A stretch of 35,211 nucleotides of DNA. It comes from Clostridiales bacterium (GTDB taxonomy: Bacteria > Bacillota > Clostridia > TANB77 > CAG-508). Location of the stretch: contig DXVF01000016.1 in the NCBI GenBank assembly GCA_019417465.1, positions 1 to 35,211 of the forward strand. The letters are read 5' to 3'. Below are positions 1 to 8,928 of this stretch, piece after piece; the stretch's first letter is position 1, and the number at the start of each line of letters is the position of its first letter. Below the pieces are notes generated by a model. The model was not told where the DNA came from. It did not search any database and was given only the letters and a program-made list of their open reading frames with translations. Position numbers and translations under genes: made by a program.

Positions 1-37
1 TTTTTGTACATGATTAAATTCCATTTTTTGTACATTC

Positions 38-181
38 TTATATTATCATTAACACCTCTTTCATGCTTATAATTTTCTTTACGCAAAGGTAGTAGTCATC
101 GTTATCTAAATATATATTTAAATTGTAGTAATCAACATCTCTTAAAAATGTTTTGCTAATTAATTTTCTTCCACCCATAAA
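38..181 (-). pseudogene. Truncated second copy of the DUF402-like small gene
   Basis: The first 41 codons (MGGRKLISK... to ...IISMKE) match the gene at 4651-4851 with a single base difference in the coding part. After MKE the similarity stops and the frame reads VLMII and then TAA. The copy therefore lacks the C-terminal half that holds the DNGY motif. Its ribosome binding site has also changed: GGGGG here against GGAGG in the complete copy. It is best read as a remnant left by a duplication and recombination, with little chance of making a functional product. Confidence 0.7.
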
Positions 182-228
182 GCTCGTTTCCCCCTGTTTT
201 GATGTAGATATTTTTAGTCGTGTATATT
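56..228. repeat. Direct repeat copy A (partner 4729-4901)
   Basis: About 173 bp match 4729-4901 in the same orientation with about eight mismatches, only one of them inside the shared coding segment. The repeat covers the 5' half of the small DUF402-like gene and its upstream region. The two copies bracket the methyltransferase/kinase/glycosyltransferase cassette. Confidence 0.9.
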
Positions 229-368
229 TTTTACGTTATTTATCTATGTCTTTATATATACTTCTCCCAATATAAATTAAAATTTTTCTTAGTAAGTTAA
301 AACCTACTAAATATATTCTATTTTTGTTTTTTATTATATATTAATTTTTATAATACTTTTTTAAATTA

Positions 369-397
369 TTTACAATTATTAAATTTCATTGTATAAT
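369..397 (+). promoter_or_regulatory. Sigma-A type promoter of the methyltransferase gene
   Basis: TTTACA at 369-374 and TATAAT at 392-397 are separated by 17 bases. Transcription would start near 404, leaving a leader of about 150 bases before the ATG at 556. That leader holds a 23-codon ORF (413-484) with only a weak ribosome binding site. Leader ORFs ahead of methyltransferase genes sometimes mediate attenuation, but nothing else here supports that. Confidence 0.6.
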
Positions 398-555
398 AAT
401 TTAAGTTAGGCAATGACCTATTCAAAAAGATTTCATTTTAATAAATCATTAATATGGTTTTGTACCTTGAAAATTGCATCATAACATTTGAAAGGAGAAT
501 TATTCAAAAATAAAAAAACCAAAGTGATAGATACTTTTCAAGGAGGATTATCTAA

Positions 556-1182
556 ATGAAAGATTATATCAATATTAACAAAGATGCATACAACAAGCTA
601 GCACAGGAATTTGCTTGTCGGAACAATGAACTCATTCCATTTCAGAAAAGTCTAAAACAATATCTATCTGAATATGTAAATCCATTTGATAGTGTATTAG
701 AAATCGGCTCTGGAACAGGTATGGCTTTAAAGATATTTGAACAATTTCAATGTAATACAATAGCTGTTGAACTTTCTGATAAAATGTGTTCTTTTTCAAG
801 AGAAAATGCACCAAAAGCAATTATAATTAATCAAAATATTTTAGAAGTTTCCTTTTTTCCTGGTCAATTCGATTTAATTTGTGCATTTGCTGTAATGCAC
901 ACTTTATCTTTAGAAGATTCTAAGGAATTGATATCTAAAATAAATTTATGGTTAAAACCTTCTGGAACATTTATATTTGATACCATGAAGTATGATTCAA
1001 GTCATGAAGTACTTGTAAGAACAGGACTTCATAAAGACATATTAAAGTACCAAAGAACTTATACAGAAGATGAATTGGATAATTTAATATCTTGCTCTGG
1101 ATTAAAGGTTCAAAATAAACTTCTTATAGAAGATTCATTAGCCAAAAAAATCTGGATACGTTATGCATGTACTAAACTTTGA
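556..1182 (+). CDS. Class I SAM-dependent methyltransferase
   Basis: This 208-residue protein has the glycine-rich SAM-binding motif VLEIGSGTG at about residues 47-55, followed by an acidic residue at the end of strand 2 (AVELS) and a motif near FDLICAF. This is the Methyltransf_11/25 architecture of small soluble methyltransferases. The substrate cannot be told from sequence. AAGGAGGA lies just upstream of the ATG. It is the only plus-strand gene in the left cassette and converges on the kinase gene with a 16-base gap. Codon 22 (619-621) is an in-frame CGG that must be read as a normal sense codon for the frame to continue, unlike CGG in the native genes of this window. Together with the flanking direct repeats, this suggests acquisition, although its base composition is not strongly different. 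Confidence 0.85.
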   Translation: MKDYININKDAYNKLAQEFACRNNELIPFQKSLKQYLSEYVNPFDSVLEIGSGTGMALKIFEQFQCNTIAVELSDKMCSFSRENAPKAIIINQNILEVSFFPGQFDLICAFAVMHTLSLEDSKELISKINLWLKPSGTFIFDTMKYDSSHEVLVRTGLHKDILKYQRTYTEDELDNLISCSGLKVQNKLLIEDSLAKKIWIRYACTKL

Positions 1183-1198
1183 ATAGATAGCAGGAAAA

Positions 1199-1711
1199 CT
1201 ACTTGTTTTCTTGCTGTTTTTCTAAAAAATCCTTTATTTCTTTTGAATTCTTTATGAATATTAGTTTATCCTCATAATTGTTTAGCATTTTTTCTAAATT
1301 CCCTCTATCTTGTTCAAATTCTTTTGTCCACTTGTACATTGCCTTTAACATTGAATAATTTACTTGATAATTACATTTTTCCATATGAAGCTTTTGTTTA
1401 ACAAAACGAGTCAGAATTCTTATTTTTCTTAATACAATAGGTGGATCTAGCCAAATAATATATTCTGCAAGATCTAATACCAAATGACAACTCTTTCTGT
1501 AAGTTCCCTCTATAATCCAAGAATCTTCTTGATTTATTTTCTTAATCATTTTCTCTTGCTCTTCTATTGAGCGTTTCTTATTAATTTTTTTTGTATCATC
1601 AAATATAACATTATCCAACTCATAATATTTTATATTAGTTTTTATAGATAAATTCTTAGCCAATGTTGTTTTGCCACTAGCAACACTTCCTAAAATATAA
1701 ATTTTGTTCAT
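1199..1711 (-). CDS. P-loop kinase of the FlaR / adenylate-kinase-like type
   Basis: The 170-residue protein starts with the P-loop GSVASGKTT at residues 8-16, then YYELDNVIFDD, the acidic substrate-side segment usual in shikimate/adenylate-kinase-like proteins. DSWIIEGTYR and IIWLDPP follow, the pattern seen in proteins annotated as DNA topology modulation protein FlaR. The true substrate of that family is uncertain. The ATG has a good GGAGGA site. It is followed (in transcription order) by nothing on its strand and converges on the methyltransferase. With the next two genes it forms a minus-strand run, probably one transcript. Confidence 0.75.
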   Translation of the reverse strand: MNKIYILGSVASGKTTLAKNLSIKTNIKYYELDNVIFDDTKKINKKRSIEEQEKMIKKINQEDSWIIEGTYRKSCHLVLDLAEYIIWLDPPIVLRKIRILTRFVKQKLHMEKCNYQVNYSMLKAMYKWTKEFEQDRGNLEKMLNNYEDKLIFIKNSKEIKDFLEKQQENK

Positions 1712-1752
1712 AATTCCTCCATCTCCACATTACAATATCTTCGAAACTAACA

Positions 1753-2418
1753 CTATCTTTCAAATTCTTCAAAATTTACTCTATTTTCTATATTTAAACA
1801 TGCCATTTGATATGTTTCTTCTTTATTTAAATTAGTTGTATTAATTTTTCTCTTATTAAAATCACTTCTTTCAAAAAACTTCTCCAAAAATATGTGTTGA
1901 TACTTTAATAGTTCTTCATTTATCCAAAAATTATCTAGAACATGCTCTCTTCTATAATTTCTACTTTCTAAAACATCCTTATCAGCATCTAAATATAAAA
2001 ACATATCACAAAATATCATTTTTTCTTTTTTTAATATACCTAAGAATTTTTTAAATAAATCTATCGACATAGCAAAGCTCGTTTTGTATCCATTCATCTT
2101 TTCAAATGCAAATGCAGTAGCCATAACTGCTATTAAAGACTTATCAATCACTACATCTTTGCCACTATTAGCTAACTCATTTGCTTCCCTTATTTTTTGC
2201 AACTCAACATTAAATAATATTTTCTGATTTCTTTTTTCCTCGTCTTCATTAGTTGGTGTTGGGAGGGCTTCTTCATGCTGTTTTCCTGTGATTCTTTCTA
2301 TATAACGAATAGCTTCTGGAAAAATATGATATTCCTTCTCTTCACTTAGTCTTCTACATACTGTTGTTTTACCTGCACAAGAAACACCTTCAATCAAAAT
2401 TATCTTACCTCTTTTCAT
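1753..2418 (-). CDS. AAA / thymidylate-kinase-like P-loop protein
   Basis: This 221-residue soluble protein has the P-loop GVSCAGKTT at residues 10-18. In the middle is KDVVIDKSLIA, a Walker-B-like segment, and FCDMFLYLDAD precedes an arginine-rich lid-like stretch (ESRNYRREHV). This layout fits ATP-binding nucleoside or nucleotide kinase-like proteins, but no specific substrate can be assigned. It sits 41 bases upstream of the FlaR-like gene and 12 bases downstream of the glycosyltransferase stop, so the three genes are probably co-transcribed. Confidence 0.65.
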   Translation of the reverse strand: MKRGKIILIEGVSCAGKTTVCRRLSEEKEYHIFPEAIRYIERITGKQHEEALPTPTNEDEEKRNQKILFNVELQKIREANELANSGKDVVIDKSLIAVMATAFAFEKMNGYKTSFAMSIDLFKKFLGILKKEKMIFCDMFLYLDADKDVLESRNYRREHVLDNFWINEELLKYQHIFLEKFFERSDFNKRKINTTNLNKEETYQMACLNIENRVNFEEFER

Positions 2419-2430
2419 CTTTATTTAAAC

Positions 2431-3867
2431 CTACCTTACTGTTTTATATTTCTCTTTCTTTCGTGATATTAATGAATACAATGGTCCTATATTTGAAATA
2501 GATACTGCTAATATTGTTCCATATAATAATTTTATTTTGTTTTTAAATTTAAACTTTTCTAAATTCTCAATTATTTTAATAATGCTTCCATATTCTAATA
2601 GAATCATTACCAAATATGTTAAAATAGATATAACTAATGTATAAATATTTTTATTTAAAATTGAGATTATTACAGTAAGCCCAAAAACTACTGGTAAAAA
2701 TAGCCATGTTAAATTCATCCTTATCCTTTGTATTAGCCAACCTAAACTACTAAAATTCAATTTTTTATTTTTCTTATATACATCTCTGAAAATTTTCAAA
2801 CACTCAAATGAGGTTTTAAACCATACAGCATTTTGCTTAGTCAATATAGATAAGTATTGTGGAGACTGCATCATTTCTAATGACCCTATTGAATATATTG
2901 GAATTACCTCATTTCTTAATACATAACTCATATATATGTCTTCACACCAATATTTTGTTTCAAACCCTCCAATCTTTTTTAATATATCTACTCTAACATA
3001 CATTCCATGACCTACTACATATGTATATAAAAATTTGTTCGGAAAATGTGAATTTATTAATCCATATCTAAGTTCAAAATTAGCCTGATATATAGCAAAA
3101 CCTTTCATTAGATTTGATAACTCATTCCAATTGCTTAATGGGACAGAATACTGTTGAATAACCTTTGGATAGTTATTTTTATTTATTGTGTCTATAATAT
3201 CTTTTATTGTTTCTTTACTTGGAATACTATCAGCATTATATACAGAAAAATAATACTTTTCTTCATCTATGAAATTAAAATTATTTAGTACATAATTAAG
3301 TTGATCTGCCATAATTCCTTCATTGTTTGGATAATGAAATAGATATACTTGTTTTTCTAAATGATTTTTATTAATAAATTCCCTAACCACTTCATTTGTG
3401 GATTTAGAATAACTAATTCTTTTATGTATGATATCTTCAATGTTTTCCTTATTTCTATCACTTAATATATCTTTAATCTCATTTGTAGATAATAATTTAT
3501 TATACTTACTAATTAATTTATGGATATCAATATTATTTTTAATGTCTTCAATAAATTGTTTTTCTAAGTATAAACTTTTCTTTCTTTCGTATTCTTCTTT
3601 TTGTGTTGTTACAATTAATAGTTTTACTGTATTAAAATCATTTGTTATTTCTAGAAAGTGCTTTATCGTTTGAATAATAATATCTTGTTCTCGTAAACAC
3701 GGAATAACTATAATAATATTAGAATCTTCTTTATCAGTTTTAATATTTTCATTTTCTTTGTTTGCAATATGAAAAATCTTATACTTAATAGCTCTATATA
3801 AACACCAAACTGCACTTAATAATTCTAATATAATAATTATATAGCATATTATTATGCTTATATTCAC
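2431..3867 (-). CDS. Membrane-anchored family 2 glycosyltransferase
   Basis: The protein has about 478 residues and a GTG start behind GGAGGG. An N-terminal membrane helix (residues 3-25) precedes a GT-A fold: IIIVIPCLREQD near residue 55, the acidic SVYNADS segment near residue 210, and GGFETKYWCEDIYMSY, the acceptor-side ED motif near residue 300. Two to four hydrophobic helices follow at residues 385-465. This is typical of processive or membrane-linked GT2 enzymes acting on cell-surface glycans; donor and acceptor are unknown. Positions 3622-3718 inside it are repeated at 4953-5049, the trace of a duplicated and lost second copy. No in-frame CGG occurs. Confidence 0.8.
   Translation of the reverse strand: MNISIIICYIIIILELLSAVWCLYRAIKYKIFHIANKENENIKTDKEDSNIIIVIPCLREQDIIIQTIKHFLEITNDFNTVKLLIVTTQKEEYERKKSLYLEKQFIEDIKNNIDIHKLISKYNKLLSTNEIKDILSDRNKENIEDIIHKRISYSKSTNEVVREFINKNHLEKQVYLFHYPNNEGIMADQLNYVLNNFNFIDEEKYYFSVYNADSIPSKETIKDIIDTINKNNYPKVIQQYSVPLSNWNELSNLMKGFAIYQANFELRYGLINSHFPNKFLYTYVVGHGMYVRVDILKKIGGFETKYWCEDIYMSYVLRNEVIPIYSIGSLEMMQSPQYLSILTKQNAVWFKTSFECLKIFRDVYKKNKKLNFSSLGWLIQRIRMNLTWLFLPVVFGLTVIISILNKNIYTLVISILTYLVMILLEYGSIIKIIENLEKFKFKNKIKLLYGTILAVSISNIGPLYSLISRKKEKYKTVR
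3622..3718. repeat. Source copy of a 97-bp direct repeat within the glycosyltransferase gene
   Basis: This segment recurs at 4953-5049 in the same orientation with about seven mismatches, all of them transitions. Confidence 0.88.
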
Positions 3868-4650
3868 CTTTCCCTCCTTTAATAAAAATAAATATATCTA
3901 TTATTATATAAAAAAAGATAAAACTGCAAAAAACATTACAATTTTATCTTCTATATAAACAACAATTAGAGAACACAAGACAGAATATTGTATAACATAC
4001 AATATTCATTAGTTGTACAAAATTAAATTTTAAATTAGTTCTAGAATTCATCATATTATACACCCTCTTTAATAACTTCACCAAAATTATTATATATTCT
4101 GTTAACTCGGCTGTCAATTCATTTAGTAAAATTTTCCGAAATAATAGTTATTAAAAATTCGTTTCATATATAAAATATTCTATAGAAATATAGTGTATTT
4201 CTACACTCCATTTTAGGCACTCATATATATTTTTTATTAGTAATTTTTTTGATTTTTCGTTATTTTGTATAAAAACTACAAAAAATGGTACATTAGTATT
4301 TCTCGTGTTTTCTTACAGCCTCTAAGTATACACGTTCGTGTCATTTTTTGACATCCAATGACTGGACCACAGTTAATGGCGTATTTATGCCAGGTAAATA
4401 TGTGGCTTGAGAAGTATCAGCCTAAAATTGAGATTTAAATCTACTTGAGTTTATACGGAAACAATTATTAATTGCAATAAAAACAGATAATAGTTATAAG
4501 CACTTCAAATAATTTTATCTGTTTTTATTCTTATAAACTTAACACATATGCAATTATTTACACATGGTTGGGTTATTTAAAGTGCTAATCTATACGTACT
4601 ATTGTTGAAATAACCTTAATAATTTTAATTATACTTTCTATTTGCGTTTC
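3868..4650. other. Long intergenic region (783 bp) with a hairpin and a possible micro-ORF
   Basis: Mostly AT-rich. It holds an inverted repeat at 4476-4529 and a short patch of higher GC around 4300-4435. In that patch a 26-codon plus-strand ORF (4358-4438, starting MTGPQLMAYL) runs without an obvious ribosome binding site. Its composition differs from the surroundings, so it may be a scrap of an older acquired gene. I see no other gene here. Confidence 0.5.
4476..4529. terminator. Inverted repeat, possible terminator
   Basis: A 15-bp perfect stem, AATAAAAACAGATAA paired with its complement, encloses a 24-base loop. T-rich sequence follows on the plus strand and A-rich sequence lies on the other side, so it could act in either direction. 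Confidence 0.5.
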
Positions 4651-4851
4651 TTAATTCAAATATTCTTCTATATTTAAATTTATATACCCATTATCCATTA
4701 AACATTGATTTGTTTCCGATATATATGGCTCTTTCATGCTTATAATTTTCTTTACGCAAAGGTAGTAGTCATCGTTATTTAAATATATATTTAAATTGTA
4801 GTAATCAACATCTCTTAAAAATGTTTTGCTAATTAATTTTCTTCCACCCAT
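4651..4851 (-). CDS. Small DUF402-like protein
   Basis: The start chosen is the ATG at 4851 because AGGAGG sits just upstream, and the truncated copy at 38-181 shares the same start. The product is 66 residues, acidic, without membrane helices or a signal peptide. The C-terminal pattern (EPY, then CLMDNGYINL) resembles the core of DUF402 proteins, where a short turn and DNGY line the nucleotide-binding barrel. The protein is much shorter than full DUF402 proteins (about 170 residues), so this assignment is tentative. A partial copy lies 4.67 kb to the left. Confidence 0.5.
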   Translation of the reverse strand: MGGRKLISKTFLRDVDYYNLNIYLNNDDYYLCVKKIISMKEPYISETNQCLMDNGYINLNIEEYLN

Positions 4852-4901
4852 AAAGTTCACTTCCTCCTGTTTTGAAGTAGATATATGTAGTCGTGTATAT
4901 G
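4729..4901. repeat. Direct repeat copy B (partner 56-228)
   Basis: Covers the 5' two thirds and leader of the small DUF402-like gene. It is the intact version of the repeat; copy A ends inside the coding sequence. Confidence 0.9.
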
Positions 4902-4952
4902 TGACCACCTACGAAGTAATATACTCCATTAACTTTGCATAGTAATATCTCT

Positions 4953-5049
4953 TTTTACTGTATTAAAATCATTTGTTATTTTTAAAAAATGTTTTATCGT
5001 TTGAATAATGATATCTTGTTCTCATAAACACGGAATAACTATAATGATA
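4953..5049 (-). pseudogene. 97-bp glycosyltransferase fragment
   Basis: It matches 3622-3718, an internal part of the glycosyltransferase gene, at about 93 percent. It has no start or stop of its own. Its right edge runs into the YwaF-like gene, so the last codons and the TAG stop (5039-5041) of that gene lie inside the fragment. Confidence 0.85.
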
Positions 5050-5788
5050 CTTCACGTCTCTTGTGAGGCAAAATTTTATTTATGCCATATACCACATAAA
5101 ACGGTAAAGTCATTTGGCCTATTGTCATAACTATTGGAAAAGCTTTTCCTGTAATTCTATACAAAATAGTAATAGGACTTGCAGGAAAATCTTTTGATAT
5201 AAACATTAAATTACTATCAAATATACAGTTTAAAATATATGCTATTATACAAATTATTAAAATTAATCCTGCATAATATAAAATGTCTTTTTTCTCTATT
5301 TCTATATATTTATATTTATTTATAATTATTCCTAAATAAACCATAGCTCCATGATACACAAAGCTTTGCATACTTATATAATGAAATATTGGATATGTTA
5401 ATAATGATGTTGTCGGAAAAATAATAAAAACAATTCCTGCAACTATTCCACCAGTTGCCAAAAATACATCTCCCACTCTTTTTATAACTTTATTTTTTAC
5501 AGAGCTAAATATACCAGCATATAACAAAATACTACAATAATATAATGGTACATAAGTATTAATATTATTTCCATTTCCTATTTTTAAATTAAAGATTATT
5601 TTTATTATTTCTAGCACCCAAACTAGTATAGTTGTTTTTATTATTATTACTTTTATATCATTTTTTTCTTTTATTTTTGTACATTTAACTGCTATGAAAA
5701 TTCCTATTACGGTTGATATTATTAATGAAAAATGACCAAAACTAAATAATCCACATTCTTTATATGTTCCTGGTTTTGCAAATATCAT
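5039..5788 (-). CDS. YwaF/TIGR02206-like integral membrane protein
   Basis: The 249-residue polytopic protein has about six to seven hydrophobic helices. It begins with a short soluble stretch and FSFGHFSLI, the conserved N-terminal Phe/His segment of the YwaF (TMEM164-like) family. Its biochemical role is not established. Its ATG (5786-5788) overlaps the TGA of lgt in an ATGA arrangement when lgt is read with the +1 shift, so the two genes were translationally coupled. The C-terminus ends in sequence borrowed from a glycosyltransferase fragment (up to 5049), so the last two or three residues and the stop may not be original. Confidence 0.75.
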   Translation of the reverse strand: MIFAKPGTYKECGLFSFGHFSLIISTVIGIFIAVKCTKIKEKNDIKVIIIKTTILVWVLEIIKIIFNLKIGNGNNINTYVPLYYCSILLYAGIFSSVKNKVIKRVGDVFLATGGIVAGIVFIIFPTTSLLTYPIFHYISMQSFVYHGAMVYLGIIINKYKYIEIEKKDILYYAGLILIICIIAYILNCIFDSNLMFISKDFPASPITILYRITGKAFPIVMTIGQMTLPFYVVYGINKILPHKRREVSL

Positions 5789-6583
5789 ATCCTATTATTC
5801 TCACTTTCTTTTTTATAATTATATATTAACAAACCACTAAATATTATAAATATACATATAGACAGTACTCCGAGATACTCTGAAATTCATAAACATTAAA
5901 CTATCTGTTCTAAGATTCTCTATTATAGCTCTAATAAATGAGTACATTACTAAATATATATATGTAATTTGTCCTTTAAATTTTCTTTTCTTTTGTAATA
6001 TCATTAATATTATAAATATTACTAGAGTTCCTATTGATTCATAAAGAAATGTAGGATGTACTTCTATATAATCTCCGTTTTCTATTATTCCCATTCTAAA
6101 TATTGAATTTGTAGTACCCCCATGTGCTTCTACATTAAAAAAGTTTCCCCACCTTCCTATACATTGTCCCAAAGCAAGACAAGGTGCAACATAATCTAAT
6201 ACATCTAAAGCAGATATTTTCTTTTTTTTGCAATATATTAAAATTGTAATTACTGCACCTATTATTCCTCCATATATTGCTAAGCCCCCATCTCTAATAT
6301 TAAATATCTCAAATGGACTTTGCATATATAAATCCATGCTAAAAATTACATAATATATTCTTGCACATATTATAGATATTGGTAAAACACATATTAATAA
6401 ATCTAATATATTATCAAATTTTACTCCAAATTTCCCCTCGTTTTTTTTACAAATTATTATTCCCAATATAATGGAAAATACTATTAGAAAAGCATACCAA
6501 TAAACATCAATTCCAAATATACTAAACATAACAGGATTGATATTTAATCTTAAATTTAATAATGGAAATACAACTTCTTTCAT
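5785..6583 (-). CDS. lgt: Prolipoprotein diacylglyceryl transferase, read with one +1 shift at CGG
   Basis: Lgt transfers diacylglycerol from phosphatidylglycerol to the lipobox cysteine of prolipoproteins at the membrane. The protein is multi-spanning and carries the signature GRWGNFFNVEAHG at about residues 140-152 and ENLRTDSLMF near the C-terminus. In the plain zero frame it ends early (stop at 5837) after FRVS, with a 12-residue tail unlike the family. Skipping the C at 5872 gives FRVS-GVLSICIFII, a final membrane helix, and TGA at 5785 overlapping the next ATG. The corrected length is 265 residues (798 coding bases, a whole number of codons), which is normal for the family. The ATG has AAGGAGA upstream. 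Confidence 0.9.
5870..5872 (-). other. In-frame CGG, +1 shift site in lgt
   Basis: Coding context TCT CGG AGT. Skipping the C reads GGA (Gly) and restores the last membrane helix and a stop that overlaps the next start. Confidence 0.8.
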
Positions 6584-6653
6584 TTATTTAATTTCTCCTT
6601 ACATACAATTTTTCACTATTACAAATTATGGCTTATTAAAAAAACACACATTA

Positions 6654-6815
6654 GCATAGCAATAGTTTAGTATATATTTTTTAAAACCAATCGCCGATGG
6701 TACACACTTTCTTACTTTGCTACCTAAACTGCGTGGTATAAAAGTAACTTTTCTCTTCTCACCCGCCACGCTTCAAGATTGGTTTTAAAAAATATATACT
6801 AAACTATTGCTATGC
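6654..6815. repeat. 162-bp inverted-repeat element with perfect 39-bp arms
   Basis: Arms at 6654-6692 and 6777-6815 are exact reverse complements. The 84-base centre has a much higher GC content than its surroundings and contains its own smaller hairpin (GCGTGG with CCACGC). It lies 22 bases past the pepF stop and ahead of lgt. Arm length and loop size match the element at 33549-33708. It is either a MITE-like element or a long structured RNA; no ORF is present. Confidence 0.85.
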
Positions 6816-6837
6816 GGTAACATTATCCCCAAAACAA

Positions 6838-8628
6838 TTAATTCTCATTACCCAATGTACATTCAATTAATTCTTTTAATTCTTCTATATTTTCCTTATA
6901 AAAATTTATTGCATCTTCATATGGTTTGCTACTTTCCAAGTCTACATCTACCATTTTTAATAAATCTATTGATTTTTTTGTTTTTCCTTGTTTTAACATT
7001 TCTTTATATTTCTCTACATATCCTGGCTCTCCATCTAATATTTTACTTGCTATTGCTATTGCAGCTGATATTCCAGTTGCATATTTGTATACGTAGAAAC
7101 AACTATAGAAATGTGGAATTCTCGCCCATTCATACTTTATTTTTTCATCAACTTCTACAGAATCTCCAAAATATTTTTTGTTTAAATTATAATAAATATT
7201 ATTTAAATCCTCTGCTGATAGCATTTGTCCTTCTTCTATTTTTTGGTGCACTATTTTTTCAAATTCTGCAAACATAGCTTGCCTAAATAATGTAGCTCTT
7301 ACCATTTCTAACATTTCATATATCAAACTTGCTTTTTTTACTTTATCAGTTTCATTTTTTATTTGATAACTACTTAATAAAATTTCATTAACTGTTGATG
7401 CTACTTCTGCTACCATTATTGTATAACTTGCATCTAATACATTTTGGTTATTATCTGAATAGTATGAATGTATTGCATGACCAAGTTCATGAGCAATAGT
7501 ACTTACATCTCTTTTATCTCCTATAAAGTTAGTTAACACAAATGGATGCAAACCATATATTCCCATACTGTATGCTCCGCCTCTTTTGTTTTCTTTTTCA
7601 TATACATCTATCCATCTATTATCAAAAGCTTCATTTAGCAATTTAATATAATCTTCACCAAGTAAAGATAAAGCATTTAAAACTTCTTCTTTTGCTTGCT
7701 CAAATGTTATTTTATCTAGATCTAATTCTAATGGATTTAAATAAATATCATACATATTCATTGTACTTAGATTTAACAATTTCTTTTTTAAATCTATAAA
7801 CTCGTGGTTTACAGTTAGCATATTATTTACTGTTTATATTAAGCTTTCATAAACTTTTATACTTGCATCATCATGTATTACTGCTTTTTCTAAAGAAGAT
7901 TTATAATTTCTTATCTTGCTTGTTATAGTAGAATATTTTACTCTTGATATATATAATTCTGTAATTGTATTTATATATTTTTGATAGGAATTATACATCA
8001 AATTAAAAGCATCTTTTCTTACATTTCTATTTTTGCTTTTTAGAAAATTTATATATGTAGCATCTGTAAGTTCTACTTCTTCTCCATCTTCATTTTTTAT
8101 TTTCCCATATTTTAATTCTGCATTTGTAAATATATCATAAGTGTTTTTAGAATTTGCAAAAATTTCAGAATAGTTTGATAATAAATTTTCTGATTCTTGA
8201 CTTAATACATATTTTTTCTTTTCTAGTATTTCTTCGATGTCTCGTTTATATTTGTTTAATTCTTTTTTTTGGGTAAAAAATGATTTGATTTTCTCTTCGT
8301 CTGTTTCTATTATTTCTGGGGTAATATATGAGACTGCTATGCTAAAATCTGCTTCAATATTTTCTACTAATTTAAAGAGTTTTATCGAATCTTGATTAGA
8401 CATATCTAGATGATATTTTAACATTCCATATGGATATATTTTTTCAAGTAGTTCCTCTGCTTTTTCGTATAAATAATAGCAATTGTATAGATTTTCTGCT
8501 GAATCACAAAGTTTACCTTGAAATTCTTTTATTTGGTTTAAAATTTTGTACAATTCATTTTTCCTGTTGTTAAAATCTTCGTCGTTTTTAAATATTTGAG
8601 TTAAATCCCAATTGTATTTGTCATCCAT
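6838..8628 (-). pseudogene. pepF: Oligoendopeptidase F (M3 metallopeptidase), split by an in-frame TAA
   Basis: PepF hydrolyses short peptides in the cytoplasm. The N-terminal part (7834-8628, starting MDDKYNWDLTQIF) and the C-terminal part (to 6838) are in the same frame and interrupted only by TAA at 7834-7836. Only four codons separate that stop from a possible re-start ATG at 7819-7821. The downstream part has the zinc site HELGHAIH and a following glutamate helix (MVAEVASTVNE). Total length is about 596 codons, normal for the family. Unlike other broken genes here, this break is a nonsense codon and not a CGG. It may be a true pseudogene, two separately translated halves, or a sequence error. 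The 5' ATG has a GGAGAT site. Confidence 0.85.
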
Positions 8629-8817
8629 AATTATCTCCTTCGCAAAATGTTCTTTTTGGATAGTTTTAAATGAACATCTTATTAAATATTTAGGTTTTTA
8701 AAGGTTTTGCCTATAAACCTTGCTTTTTACATTGATTGGTAGTTTGTAAATTGTTTATTTGTTGGTATTTAAGATCATAACAGTAGTCAGATTAAAGTTC
8801 TAATGTATTATATTTTT

Positions 8818-8855
8818 TATAAGGAACAAAAGAATTTTCCCTCTTGTTCCTTATA
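8818..8855. terminator. Hairpin between the TPM gene and pepF
   Basis: TATAAGGAACAA (8818-8829) pairs perfectly with 8844-8855. The T-run follows on the plus strand (8855-8861). It lies downstream of the TPM gene and upstream of pepF, so termination of the TPM transcript is likely but the polarity is imperfect. Confidence 0.5.
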
Positions 8856-8928
8856 TTTTTTACTTCTTAATAGAATAAACATGGTTTTCTTTACATTTTA
8901 TTTTTCTTTTACTAAAAAATTAAATTAA

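Noticed and set aside
4358..4438. 26-codon plus-strand ORF as a real small gene
   Set aside because: No ribosome binding site and no recognisable family; mentioned only as a possible scrap.
5865..5881. lgt frameshift explained by collapse of an 8-bp tandem repeat
   Set aside because: Possible in principle, but a single extra C gives the family-like FRVS-GVLSI end and fits the rule seen at the other sites.
6807..7277. Plus-strand ORF of 156 codons opposite pepF
   Set aside because: Shadow of the conserved pepF sequence on the other strand; Leu/Phe/Ile-rich composition typical of antisense reading of AT-rich genes.
7834..7836. TAA in pepF as another case of the CGG rule or stop-codon reassignment
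   Set aside because: No CGG is near, and TAA serves as the normal stop in many genes here, so a reassigned TAA is not supported.
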